Below are positions 9,988 to 19,949 of a stretch of 64,000 bases of DNA, piece by piece (within the stretch, counting starts at the first letter, position 1; each line of letters opens with the position of its first letter). A program made the translations under genes and the position numbers. The notes below the pieces were generated by a model, which saw only the letters and a list, made by a program, of their open reading frames with translations, was not told the origin of the DNA and did not search any database. The stretch comes from Notolepis coatsorum (taxonomy: Eukaryota; Chordata; Actinopteri; Aulopiformes; Paralepididae), in the NCBI GenBank assembly GCA_963971535.1, contig OZ020592.1:56424836-56488835 (forward strand), read 5' to 3'.

Positions 9988-11869
9988 CCCGGCTCCTCAT
10001 CTACCTATTATGCAAAACAAAGAGGCCAACCCTGCCCTCATCACATCCCACGACCCTGATCACCCTCAGTCCACGGTGGAGGTTCAGGACATTGACACAG
10101 TGGAGTTACAGTTCAGTAACGACGAGACTCCTTCCCTAAAGGTCCTCCAGAAGAACAACCATCTAGAGGCCCTCTTGGAAAGACACAGCCCAGGGGGGGC
10201 AACCTTCTTCTTGGGGGACATCCACGACGAAACGGGTCCCGAGAGGTCCAGCCCCGAGGAGGACATCCAGCCCAGGACCTATCGAATACAGACACCGGTA
10301 GATGTGCACTCTCCCATGGGGACTGGTTTCCAGGACGACCGTGAGATGGGGCTGGAGGGGGTGATCGAGGATGACGGCACTGTAAGAGAGGAGAGCTGTA
10401 TAACATTAGATCAAGCAAAAGAGATGATAGATCCCAGTGCTCTGAGCATTCCTTACCATGGCACCAGAGAGGAGGAGGACCGTCAGGGGGATAGCCTGAG
10501 ATTAGAGGTTCTAGAATGCCATGTCCTCTCTCAAGAGCCAGTTCTAGAACATGTCATCTCCCAGGAGCATGTTACAGAATGTGACGACAGCGCTGAGGAA
10601 CAGGTTTTGGAACATGTTATTTCCAAGGAGGTTCTCGAACATGTTAGCTCAGAGGCAGTTCCAGAACATTATGTCATTTCTGAGGAGGTTCCAGATCAAG
10701 CCATCTCTGAGGACCAGATTCTAGAACATGTCAGCAGTCATGAAGAAGAGCTTTTAGATTATGTCGGGTCTGTGGAGACGGTTGTAGAACAGATCCACTC
10801 TGAGGAACAGGCTACAAAACATGGCAGCTCTGAGGAGAAGGTTCTAGAACAGGTTCACTCTGAAGAGCAGGCTCCAGAACATCATGTCAGCACTGATGGG
10901 GTTCTAGAACATGTCAGCCCTGAGGAAAAGGTCACAGAACAAGGAAGTTGTGCAGAGCAAGTTCTAGACTATGTCCCATCTGAAGAACATATTCTTGAAC
11001 ATGTCAGCTTTGAAGACCAGATTGTAGAATGGGTCAGCAGTCATGAGGAACAGCTTTTCGAGGAGGAGGTTCCAGAACATGTCCACTCTGAGGAGGAGGC
11101 TCCAGACCAACATGTCAGCTCTGATGATGTTCTAGAACATATATACAAGAACAATGTTCTAGAACATGCCCACTCTGTTGCACAGGCTCAAGAACATCTC
11201 TGCTCTGAACACAATGTCAGTACTGATGATAAAGTTTTGGAACATGTCAGTTCAGAAAAGGTTCTAGAAGGTTCTTTCCTCTGTAACGAGGAACAGGTTC
11301 CCAAAAATGTCAGCCTCCCAGAGGAAGGGGTTCTGGAGGTCGGCTGCAATGAGGAAAGTCGGAGCTCAGGTGGCGAGATGGACGAGAGTGACAACCAGGA
11401 ACACCTGAACGAGACGGAACTCAACTTGGAGATCAGCGAAGAGGAAAAGCGCACAGTGGAATGTGGTGGGGATGGCACCATCCAAGAACAGCAGACCCCA
11501 CTGGACCAAGACTGCAGTGATCAGGAGGTAGACGAGACTAGTGACAAGGAAGACGGCCATTTATCAGATAAGTGTCTGAACAAGGACAGTGATGGTGAAG
11601 AGGAGGAAGTGATCCAGGAGACTAACGGATACATTGAGATCGCTGGCGAGGTCTCAGAAAATCAGAACACAGACATTTTAGAAGTACAAGCGAGCAAACG
11701 GCCCACGGAGACAGACCGCAGTTCTGAGGCAAACGATGCCCAAGAGGAGGAGAACGCCGCCTACATGACCAACAACGGCAGCCTAGATAAAGTTCTGGAC
11801 TCCTCCGGGTCAGTGGGTAGTGGAGATTTGACGAAGAGCAGTGAATCGGACATCCAGGACAGCAAATAG
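9988..11869 (+). CDS. snx11: snx11 terminal coding exon with expanded acidic repeat tail
   Basis: The first base completes Ser, then PAPHLPIMQNKEANPAL leads into 619 codons from the Met at 10010 to TAG at 11867-11869. Region 1 (to about 10440) includes LQKNNHLEALLERHSP, corresponding to the conserved Leu/Glu end of shorter SNX11 proteins. Region 2 (about 10505-11350) has about 26 degenerate copies of a ten-residue repeat, consensus VLEHVSSEEQ. Region 3 is very acidic (SDKEDGHLSD, DSDGEEEEVIQETNG) to the stop. Human SNX11 is about 270 residues in total, so this tail is several times the usual size. One uninterrupted frame across 1.88 kb, with third-position variation among repeats, argues for real coding. 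The tail looks disordered; no domain, membrane segment or signal is seen. Confidence 0.88.
10505..11350 (+). repeat. snx11: Coding minisatellite, 30-base unit, about 26 diverged copies
   Basis: In-frame units around a GTTCTAGAACATGTCAGC core followed by two or three Glu codons and CAG or AAG. Encoded variants include VLEHVISKE, VPDQAISEDQ, ILEHVSSHEE, VVEQIHSEEQ, VLDYVPSEEH and VPEHVHSEEE. Unit length is a multiple of three and indels preserve frame. High divergence between units suggests an old array under coding constraint rather than a recent expansion. Confidence 0.85.
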
Positions 11870-12634
11870 GTGGAGGGACCGGCTGATGGCCACCTCTAGG
11901 AGCGAGTCACTCTGTCCTCGCTGTCCACCAAGGCCTCATCAGAGAAGGGCTGTGAGCGAGAGAGAGGCCCACGAGTTTACAGCTGAAATCAACCGGACGG
12001 ACTGCCATGTAAACAGTACTCTAGTTAGGGATTGCTGCACGCTCACCGAGCCCGAACAATGGATAGTGGCGAGGTTGCTTGCCAAAGACGCACACAGGCA
12101 CACACATACATACCGGTATGCACACACACACTCGCATGCTCTACATTGTTGGTGTCCCTCTGTTTTTCCTACCTCTTTATTTCAGTCGAGCTCACATTAA
12201 CCGGCTTCACTGCTCTGGCCGGTGGTGATGGTCTTCTACTGACCAGCAGAGGGTGCTCACGTTCACAAACGGAAGCACGAGGCCTGCAGACCGACACCTT
12301 CACTATGCAGTGTTGCATTCTCCATAGTGAGGGAGCTAGTTTAAGTTTCTGTTTTTAAATGTGCTATTCCAGTTGTGTGTTTGGAAATATGTACTAATAT
12401 GTAATATTTACTATTACTAACTTGGGGTTTGCATATTATATACCGGTACAATGATGTCTGGTCACCAATGAGTCTTTTATCAGTTGGGTTAAATGAGGAC
12501 AATGGGCTCTTTTTTTGTTAATGTTTATTTCATGTTGTCTCCGATTTAGCTGTTAACATTCAGGGCACACAATTGTCTTTAAAGTGTTAATTCACTTTTG
12601 TTTGTTTTTATACACAATTTATTACTTCAATGCT

Positions 12635-12935
12635 TCATAATAATAATAATTCATTACATTTATGTAGCGCTTTTCTAGACACTCGAAGCACTCCCCACAA
12701 TGTAGGGTGGAAATAGCCTCCTTCACCACCACTGGGTAGCACCCAACCTTTGGCTACACAGGCTCAATCGCTGTCATACACTGGCACCAGGCACACATCA
12801 CACTACACAATGGCTGAACGGCTCAGGAGACGGGGATTGATATCCGCCAATTAAGGGGAAGGGATGATTAGATGGCCTTGATGTCAGAGACCGGATTGGG
12901 AATTTGGCCAGGATTTTGCTTCAGATCAACCCATA
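12635..12935 (+). repeat. Dispersed repeat with TAGCGCTTTTCTAGACACTC motif
   Basis: Begins with TAATAATAATAATTCATTACA and continues TTTATGTAGCGCTTTTCTAG, then a segment mentioning AGGGTGGAAATAGCC and TTGGCTACACAGGC. This type of sequence is common as a dispersed repeat in fish genomes. The family is not identified. Confidence 0.45.
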
Positions 12936-13319
12936 TGGTTTTATTCATTGAAAGCATATCCTTAAAAGTAGAAGAATATAAACAAAAACAAAGTGAACCG
13001 ACACTTTAAATGGACAGAAATTCTCTCAACTTCAATCCGTAGCCTGAATGTCAACTCTGCTTGCATGTGAAAACCTCATCTCAAATCTTTAGTAATTTTA
13101 TATAAATTGATTATTTACTTGGACTAAAATGCAAGCGTAAATTTTAATAAATTCCTCCATTAAAGGTTTTTTGCAGAGGTGCAAGGTTTATGTGCAGCAA
13201 TGTTTGCTTTTATAGTTTTATAAGTATACTTTATATTTAGTATACACACTAACTCAGTCTACAGGCAAATGGATTTGATCAATTCGCAAGTACTGTAACT
13301 TGTCCTTTGAAATCAACAA

Positions 13320-13650
13320 GCAGGTTTAAATGTGAAAGTCCAGTTTTCCCATACAGATGTGGAGCTGGACAAATTCCTTGCTTGTTATTTTGTGTGCGAC
13401 ATATTGATGCTGCTTGTTTTCCATTAGTACTTATACTACTTAATGCACTGCTTGTAAAAAGGGACCCTGCCCATTTGAAATGGAGCCTTTACATATTTCC
13501 TTTTTGTTTAGGGTGTCTGGCCTAGATGGTAGGTTTCATTTAGCCTTAACGTCGTCTACAACGCTGTCGTTACGGTCGTTACTGCAGGCTTTTCTTTTCT
13601 GCATTTTATATTTACGGTAGTCATTATTGGATAACAAAATGAGTTGTTTT
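13320..13650 (+). repeat. Duplicated segment, copy A (in snx11 3'UTR)
   Basis: Direct repeat of 15892-16235 with many small indels. Shared blocks include CCATACAGATGTGGAGCTGG, CTTGTTTTCCATTAGTAC, TGGAGCCTTTACATATTTCC and CCTTAACGTCGTCTACAAC, in the same order and orientation. Confidence 0.9.
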
Positions 13651-13791
13651 TAAAAAGAAAAGATATATTCAAGGAAGAAGGCACCATTTTGCTATACAAG
13701 ACCTGCTGTATTTTTGACAAGGATGTACAAGGGCAACAATATCAACACGTCTATCGACAGTCTGTTAAATTGAAAATGTTATGTTATGTCA

Positions 13792-13797
13792 AATAAA
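13792..13797 (+). promoter_or_regulatory. snx11: snx11 poly(A) signal (AATAAA)
   Basis: AATAAA followed by a GTTTT-rich stretch, in sense downstream of the snx11 stop. The nearest good signal before the convergent skap1 3' end. Confidence 0.5.
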
Positions 13798-14079
13798 ATG
13801 TTTTCCACAACCTCATTTAGCTGCCGTCTGTATTTTCGGTGCATACTGTATAATTCAGAGAGGTCTGTAGCCAATTACCAAAATGTTTATGCATTTGAAG
13901 GAAAGTGGAGCATTCTTGCCATCTAGTGGTTAAAAATGAAACTTGAGATGGATGACCAGATACTCAAATTCAATTGATAAACTTAATCAACAGCAGTAAA
14001 TTATTATTGTACTAGTGTTGTTTTAGCAATATGTTATATGGAATTTGAAATGTTTTCCTCGTATACGTCATCTGTGCTG

Positions 14080-14085
14080 TTTATT
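14080..14085 (-). promoter_or_regulatory. skap1: skap1 poly(A) signal candidate
   Basis: TTTATT on the plus strand reads AATAAA on the minus strand, 676 bases beyond the skap1 stop codon. With the snx11 signal it leaves under 300 bases between the two convergent 3' ends. Confidence 0.4.
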
Positions 14086-14760
14086 TTGATATATGTGAGC
14101 AATTAAGCCGTGCCTTTGCAGTAACTGCACAGAGGAAATAACTTACAGTAACATGTTATTTTGAAAGATTACACATTTCAGCCAATAGTTGGAATTCATC
14201 TAAAGCAACACAGAATGATAAATCCACTCTATGCATTATGCCTGCATATTAAAAAAATCTATAAATCAATTATGCAAAGAAAAATACTATTGCATCAGAT
14301 TTTCTTCATATTGTTCAATCTTGAAAAATGTGTCCGCTATTATTATTAAAAAAAAAAAAAAAAAGAGAATCGGGCTGCTGTCGGTCTCCAAGTTGTGGAC
14401 GGATGTGTTCACCGCAGGAGCTGTGTGTAAGAGAAAAAAATAACACATTATCAGGGAAATGGATGCATAAATAATGCAGTATTCATCGGAAGCAGCGCCC
14501 AACTGTATTAGAGAATCATTTTCTTAAATAGGACAACTGACGCCCGTAATCATGCTTTTGTCGCACCCCTTGGATTCCAGATTGCCTTTAACGCAGTACT
14601 TCCTTCAGCCAGCAGATGCCATATAACGGCAGGTCAACGACATGAGTATACCTCTCAGTGGCAATCTGGATGAGCACCAGGGGGACTGTTTTCTGTGTAT
14701 TAGGCCACAGTAATGGTCCATAATGGAGATGATAAGAGTTGTTCCAGTACCTGTTGGAGC
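14086..14760 (-). other. skap1: skap1 3' untranslated region (inferred)
   Basis: Between the stop codon and the candidate AATAAA on the minus strand. Contains a poly(T) run in transcript sense (14346-14364). No other feature recognised. Confidence 0.4.
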
Positions 14761-14853
14761 TCAGAGGATGTAGGCCGGGTGGAGGAAGTCTTTGGGGACG
14801 ATGCCCACAGTGCCGTTCAGCTCCCCGACCCACCAGCCATGGATGTTGTACTC
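14761..14853 (-). CDS. skap1: skap1 terminal coding exon: SH3 domain, second half
   Basis: The minus-strand acceptor TCGACTGTTTACAG lies just above 14853. The 93 bases encode [20 protein letters not shown] then [10 protein letters not shown] and TGA (14761-14763). The WW-V-GE-L-NG...G-VP-KD core is the second half of an SH3 domain, with the Trp and Pro of the peptide-binding groove present. In SKAP1 the SH3 domain binds proline-rich ADAP/FYB1 in T cells. The exon starts in phase 0, as expected after a Lys codon. It differs from human SKAP1 in having a shorter C-terminus. The strand and position, convergent with snx11, agree with human synteny. Confidence 0.9.
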   Translation of the reverse strand, partial: EYNIHGWWVGELNGTVGIVPKDFLHPAYIL

Positions 14854-14875
14854 CTGTAAACAGTCGATTTAAAGT

Positions 14876-15366
14876 ACTGAGCAAGTGAACAAGCATGAAC
14901 AAGCAAACGTACTGAATAAATACAAGAATAAACAAGTAAACGTACTGAATAAATACAAGCATGAACAAGTAAATGTACTGAATAAATACAAGAATGAACA
15001 AGTAAACGTACTGAATAAATACAAGCATGAACAAGTAAATGTACTGAATAAATACAAGAATGAACAAGTAAATGTACTGAATAAATACAAGAATGAACAA
15101 GTAAATGTACTGAATAAATACAAGAATGAACAAGTAAATGTACTGAATATATAAAAAAGAATTAACACGTAAACATACTGAATAAATACAAGAATGAACA
15201 AGTAAACGTACTGAATAAATACAAGCATGAACAAGTAAACATACTGAATAAATACAAGAATGAACAAGTAAATGTACTGAATAAATACAAGAATGAACAA
15301 GTAAATGTACTGAATATATAAAAAATAATTAACACGTAAACATACTGAATAAATACAAGAACAAGT
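14876..15366. repeat. 33-base minisatellite, about 14 copies
   Basis: Unit AGTAAATGTACTGAATAAAT plus ACAAGAATGAACA (33 bases), with alternating AAGCATGAACA and AAGAATGAACA variants. Some units are disrupted by ATATATAAAAAA. Because 33 is divisible by three, long spurious open frames appear on both strands. The array begins about 22 bases from the acceptor of the last skap1 exon. Confidence 0.95.
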
Positions 15367-15891
15367 TGGAAGTACTGGAACTCTTGACAAAACAAATCTG
15401 TATAAAATATTTTAGATCGTTTTCTGAATAATTTATTTGTAGCAATTATTATTCCAGTTTTAGGAGCATGGGTTCACTGCATGCCATTATATGGACCTAC
15501 AGTGTCAATATGGTACATTTTCAGGATTGGTTCCAGTATTTGTTACCATTAAAAAAAAATAGATGTATTCCTTATATCATTCATGAACTAATGGTACAGT
15601 CATCTACAATATTATAAATTCATACTGATATTTCAATATGAAAGAACACAATATCCACATTGCTGAAATACGGGAATCTTTAATTCAGTTTTAAAATACA
15701 CATAATATGAGAGAAAGTGAGATTGAGAAGAGTCTGGTTGATAGGGAGATTGGTAATCACTGGGAAATATAGAATAATATAGATTCTAAACTACACTAAA
15801 TTATATTGAATCACAATTGCGAAAATAATGCAATATATTTTGTCCATATTGTTTAATAATACCCCTATTTGATAATGGTTTCAAAACAGGA
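15367..15891. other. skap1 intron, no gene seen
   Basis: AT-rich DNA with no recognisable exon, repeat or element. Confidence 0.6.
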
Positions 15892-16235
15892 GCAGGTTTA
15901 AATGTGAACGTTTTCCCATACAGATGTGGAGCTGGAATTTGACTTGCTTGTTTTTTTGTGCGTGACATGTTGATGATGCTTGTTTTCCATTAGTACCTAA
16001 TGTACTGCTTGTAAAAAGGGACCCTACGTTTTATTGAACCATTTAAGATGGAGCCTTTACATATTTCCTTTGTTTTTTATATGGGTGGATGGACTGGCCT
16101 ATAGATGGTAGGTTTCATTAGCCTTAACGTCGTCTACAACACAGTCGTTACTGCAGGTTCTGCAGACTGATGGCAAGTGCTTTTACTTTCCTTTCTGCAT
16201 TTTATATTTACAATAGTTACAAAATGAGTTGTTTT
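15892..16235 (+). repeat. Duplicated segment, copy B (in skap1 last intron)
   Basis: Direct, diverged copy of the snx11 3'UTR segment at 13320-13650. It contains an extra TTCTGCAGACTGATGGCAAG insertion and lacks several short stretches. It lies antisense to skap1. Confidence 0.9.
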
Positions 16236-17365
16236 AACAGAAAATGCAATTTCTTTTGAAAAAATTGATACTTTCAAAGAAACAGAAGTTTTGATGGATT
16301 TGACCTATTGTTTCGCAGTGGGGGTATTTTAACAGCAGGGCAGCACAGCTACTTGGTGAATGTAGGTGAAGCTAATAAAACAGGAGTGCTGATCTGCAAA
16401 CAGTTTACCTCTTATATTTCTGTGGTAATAGTTGACCAGTGATTCTAGATGTGAATTATACATTATATATGATTATAAGTATTTTAGGGAAGGCCTGTTT
16501 TAGTTTAAGGCAATCTCTTTAGTGACCGTATACCGTTATATGACTATAATAGCTACGATACCATATGACCATGATCAACTATGGATTATTGTTTCTTTCA
16601 GGAAGGCTAAGCCCACCCAAGTTTCCCCCCACCCCACCCCCACACATAATTTGCACAATGTTTTAAGCTCATGTCTTCATGCATACATGCCCTGAATTGT
16701 AAGTAAATTTGAAATACATTAAATGGTGCCATCACACGGTCCTAATGTCCAGGGTAGGAATAAAGGATCAATAATACTTAATTTCTCAGAAGGACAGAAG
16801 TTCAGCTGCTGATGTTCCTGTAAGCTGGTTAAAGAGAACCCAGGCAAGCAGTGTGTACGCTTTTCTATAGTGCAAAAAACATTCTATTTTTAAATAATAA
16901 AAGGGACCCCATTTTAACTATCATCCCACGGAAGGGAACACCTGCACAGGTTAAGATTTGAGCTGCTTTTAAAAAAAATCGAATAAAACACCCTTTAAAC
17001 CTCCTCAAATCAAGGTCATTTTGCTCGCTGACGTTCAGCCAGGGCCACAGATATTCAAATGTCCCTCCTGCTCCTGCTTGTTCCAAGTGCCCCATGAATT
17101 TCCCTGTGATTGACTTGCATCACCCGCCACCACATGGGATCATTTGATCACGACGGTCGGGACTTTTAACTACTAGATCAATATTTGGCAGGGGACCAGG
17201 GGGGGACCAGGGGGGACGTTACGGCAACGGGCAGACGAGCTCAAGCACCTGCTCACAGTTCATTTCCTCCTCACTGATGGAACAGGGAGCCCGGCCACTC
17301 GTCTCCGCCCTGGTCCACGGCAGACTGAGAATGGGTGTGCGAACGGTTCATCTCTGGACTGGGAG
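16236..17365. other. skap1 intron, nothing assigned
   Basis: AT-rich then mixed sequence. An open frame on the minus strand at 16865-17095 was examined as a possible first SH3 half and rejected. No repeat boundary found. Confidence 0.5.
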
Positions 17366-17369
17366 AGGA

Positions 17370-17690
17370 AAAGATAAAGTGTATACACACACGTGTACAT
17401 GACGGACACACATACACATTGTCTCCCTCTCTCTTTCTCTCACACACACGAGCGAGCATGTACATGATGGACACACATACACATGGTCTCTCTCTTTCTC
17501 ACACACACACACACACACAATGGCCACACACACACACACACACAAGCGAGCATGTAACATGCACACATAGGCCTACATTGTCTCCCTCTCTTTCTCACAC
17601 ACACACACGAGCGAGCATGTACATGCACGGACACACATACACATCGTCTCTCTCTCTTTCTCACACACACACGGTTCTTGTCAGAACATA
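17370..17690. repeat. Compound CA/CT microsatellite cluster
   Basis: Tandem modules of CTCTCTTTCTCACACACACA joined by GAGCGAGCATGTACATG, repeated four times at roughly 60-90 base spacing. A higher-order repeat built of microsatellites. Confidence 0.85.
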
Positions 17691-17699
17691 CTCGTAAAC

Positions 17700-18205
17700 T
17701 CTTACAGAATAGCCACATGAATTATCACATACATTTTCAATGTGTATTCTTTATTAAGAAAAAAATGTTTACACCTCACGTGTGATTTACAAGAAGATTC
17801 CCAACGTTAATATGCTAATGTGATTTAATGTGTAATTGACATCATTCGTTATGCTCACTATCACATATCACATGTAGTCACGCGTCGCTTGCAGGGAGGG
17901 TATCCCGATTGTACGTGATAATAAAATAAGGCAGATTTCCACCTTTGTGTGATACCAGGAAAATTACATGAAATCGTGCAAATGCAAAATCTTTCAACCA
18001 TTTAAATCACGTGGGAAGAGTAAATTTTTTTTTTTTTTAACACCAGAAATGTACCCTATAGGTAACGTGAAATTCGGGTGGCCTCTCATTAAAGATGCAA
18101 TCTGCAAGCGTAAACGAAAACGGGTCACTCCACCACTCCACCAAACCATAGGATTAGAGAGACGCAAACAACTCGTACTGTGTACGCCCACACCCACACA
18201 CACCA
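17700..18205. other. skap1 intron, nothing assigned
   Basis: AT-rich with a T-run at 18027-18038. No gene or element recognised. Confidence 0.5.
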
Positions 18206-18298
18206 CCTTGTAGTGATAAATGGCATATCCTCTCTGGTCCATCGTCTTATCCAGACCTCTGACACCCATGTCCAGCTGGAGCGATGAGAGGTAGAACT
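18206..18298 (-). other. Exon-like open stretch of unknown identity
   Basis: On the minus strand an acceptor-like TCTCATTAACAG is followed by 31 open codons, including LDMGVRGLDKTMDQRG and YAIYHYK, ending AAG before GTGGTG (a possible donor). It lies in the interval where skap1 lacks the first SH3 half, and QRG-x-x-IY-x-x-K faintly recalls an SH3 strand. However, the needed DELSF-like core is absent and the start phase is wrong for the preceding exon. Not assigned. Confidence 0.2.
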
Positions 18299-18486
18299 GC
18301 TGTTAATGAGAGGTGACTGGACAGGTGCGATCGATGGGCAGATTAGGGAAGGATGCAGCCAGGAGACCCAAGTGTTCTTAGGGCAGGTATAGTTATGCCA
18401 TTATAAGCAGATCATACATCCAGGCGGGTGGTGCAGAGTACTGTGAGTGTTGGGGAAACTACTCTAAAACTGTAGTTTATCAAACT

Positions 18487-18600
18487 ACTGGCTACTTCAC
18501 AATGAAAAATAACTACGGGCTACTTCACAATGAAAAATAACTACGGGCTACTTCACAATGAAAAATAACTACAGGCTACTTCACAATGAAAAATAACTAA
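18487..18600 (+). repeat. 28-base tandem repeat, 4 copies
   Basis: Unit GGGCTACTTCACAATGAAAA plus ATAACTAC, nearly identical in all four copies, so recent. Confidence 0.9.
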
Positions 18601-18727
18601 ATCTCAACTACTTTATAAAATAAAAATAAAATACTTGTACATCTGAACTACATGGAGGGTAATGATTACAATCCGAGTCTAGAATATCATATAGACACTG
18701 AGTAAAGTGTGGGTATGTTTGATTTAT

Positions 18728-18898
18728 GGACCAGGGCAGGCGAAAGCGCACTCTGGCATACCTATGGTGTTCTATTGGTTGGACTCTTATATTATATTAT
18801 TACTTGTATTATGCACATCGTTGCGGGCGAGACCCCCCACATTTCACTGTATACCTGTATGCCGTGACAAATGAAACTCTTGTATCTTGTATCTTTTT
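18728..18898 (+). mobile_element. Solo LINE 3'UTR end
   Basis: Matches the 3'UTR end of the left-edge LINE over TGCACATCGTTGCGGGC, CATTTCACTGTATACC and GTATGCCGTGACAAATGAAA. It ends in TTGTATCTTGTATCTT, a short tandem tail. It has no coding sequence and is a severely 5'-truncated insertion. Confidence 0.8.
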
Positions 18899-19256
18899 GA
18901 TGAGGTGACAGAGAGCAGCTGTAGAGGTGGAGTCAGGAAAATGCAAAATTTCTAGGATAATATAATTTGCAATTAACTACTGGTAGGTAACTACTGAAAA
19001 TTATACGGTGATTTGAATATAGTGAAAATATCGCCAGACTAGTGCAAAATGTAGTTAAACTAGTAATTGAACTACATGCAACACTGAACACATTGAACAC
19101 CGAGTACTGTACATTATCATATTTGCCTTCAAGGTTTGAAATCCTGATACATTTGGACTGTAGGTATAAGTCTGGAAATCTTACTGCTGCTTTGGCAGGT
19201 AGCCAATCTGTGGTCAATTAGTCTTTTCTATTCTAAAAATAAAATAATATAAAAGT

Positions 19257-19605
19257 ACTTTGGCCACTAAGGAGGCCTTGCACAGAATGTTTGTGTAGTT
19301 CTCTTTCTTCCAACATGGCTGCCAGTAACCACTGGTAATTTATGTTTAGTGGTAGAGTAGGAAAAACACTGAAAAAGCACAATATTACTGTTCTACTGTG
19401 ACTCCAGTAATAAGACACCAAATGATTATGTTTTTGTTGATATATTTCTCATATATCAACCACATAGCAACCATTGTTTTGCACATAGTGACCATTGTCT
19501 CTTCCATTGGCATGTGCAAAACAATGGTTGCTATGTTACAGGCAGCCATGCTGGAAGAAAGAGAACTACACAAACATTCCGTGCAAGGGCTCTATTGACA
19601 CACCA
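19257..19605. mobile_element. Fold-back MITE
   Basis: Arms of about 55 bases at 19276-19330 and 19535-19592 are reverse complements. Shared stretches are AATGTTTGTGTAGTTCTCTT and CATGGCTGCC. The interior also contains an inverted CATAGCAACCATTGTTTTGC pair around 19463 and 19515. Confidence 0.8.
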
Positions 19606-19779
19606 ACTGCTGTGGCTGGTCAATTTACCAAGTCGGCTTGATGCCCCCGTTACTATCCTCCACTTCAAATCACCACAGAGAATTCTCGGCACCTGTAATG
19701 TATACTTTACCTCACAATGCAAGGTGGGTGGAGGTACGGCGCTCTATATAATTTGCATTGTGAACTCCGCTGTACTGGG

Positions 19780-19858
19780 AAGGGGGGGGGGGGGGGGGGC
19801 ATGTTTTGCGGAAAGCTGGCTTCAGTATTCAAACTAGACAAAATGAGAACAGAAGCAG

Positions 19859-19943
<85 letters not shown>
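19780..19943. repeat. (G)n and (GA)n microsatellites
   Basis: A G-run at about 19781-19799 and a perfect GA array at 19861-19943. Confidence 0.95.
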
Positions 19944-19947
<4 letters not shown>

Positions 19948-19949
19948 CA

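Larger units (their letters stand above)
11870..13815 (+). other. snx11: snx11 3' untranslated region (inferred)
   Basis: From the TAG to the AATAAA at 13792. Contains a CA-rich patch at 12090-12135, a dispersed-repeat segment (about 12635-12935), and a 330-base segment duplicated 2.57 kb downstream. The extent is inferred from the poly(A) signal only; an earlier cleavage site cannot be excluded. Confidence 0.5.
18445..19088. mobile_element. MITE-like element with AGTGTTG ends
   Basis: The left end AGTGTTGGGGAAACTACT and right end AACTACATGCAACACT form a short inverted pair with flanking TAGTTT/AACTA-rich sequence. This is a common form of fish hAT-type MITE. It contains a 28-base tandem array and a LINE 3'-end insertion. 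Confidence 0.5.

Noticed and set aside
10084-10418. Minus-strand frames opposite the snx11 last exon
   Set aside because: Antisense shadows of the long plus-strand coding exon.
14876-15366. Regularly spaced repeats that look array-like (CRISPR-like)
   Set aside because: Units are directly abutting without unique spacers and the genome is eukaryotic; it is a minisatellite.
14588-15390. Long open frames of FILVFIQYIYL and NKYKNEQVNVL type on both strands
   Set aside because: Produced by the 33-base minisatellite, whose period is divisible by three. Only 14761-14853 on the minus strand, in another frame, is a real exon.
16865-17095. Minus open frame with FEYLWPWLNVSEQNDLDL as the missing SH3 half
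   Set aside because: Spacing between LW and the distal Gly is wrong for SH3, and no proper donor in phase 0 follows.
17271-17345. Minus-strand AVDQGGDEWPGSLFHQ bounded by AG and stop
   Set aside because: No SKAP1 similarity, no donor, next to microsatellite DNA.
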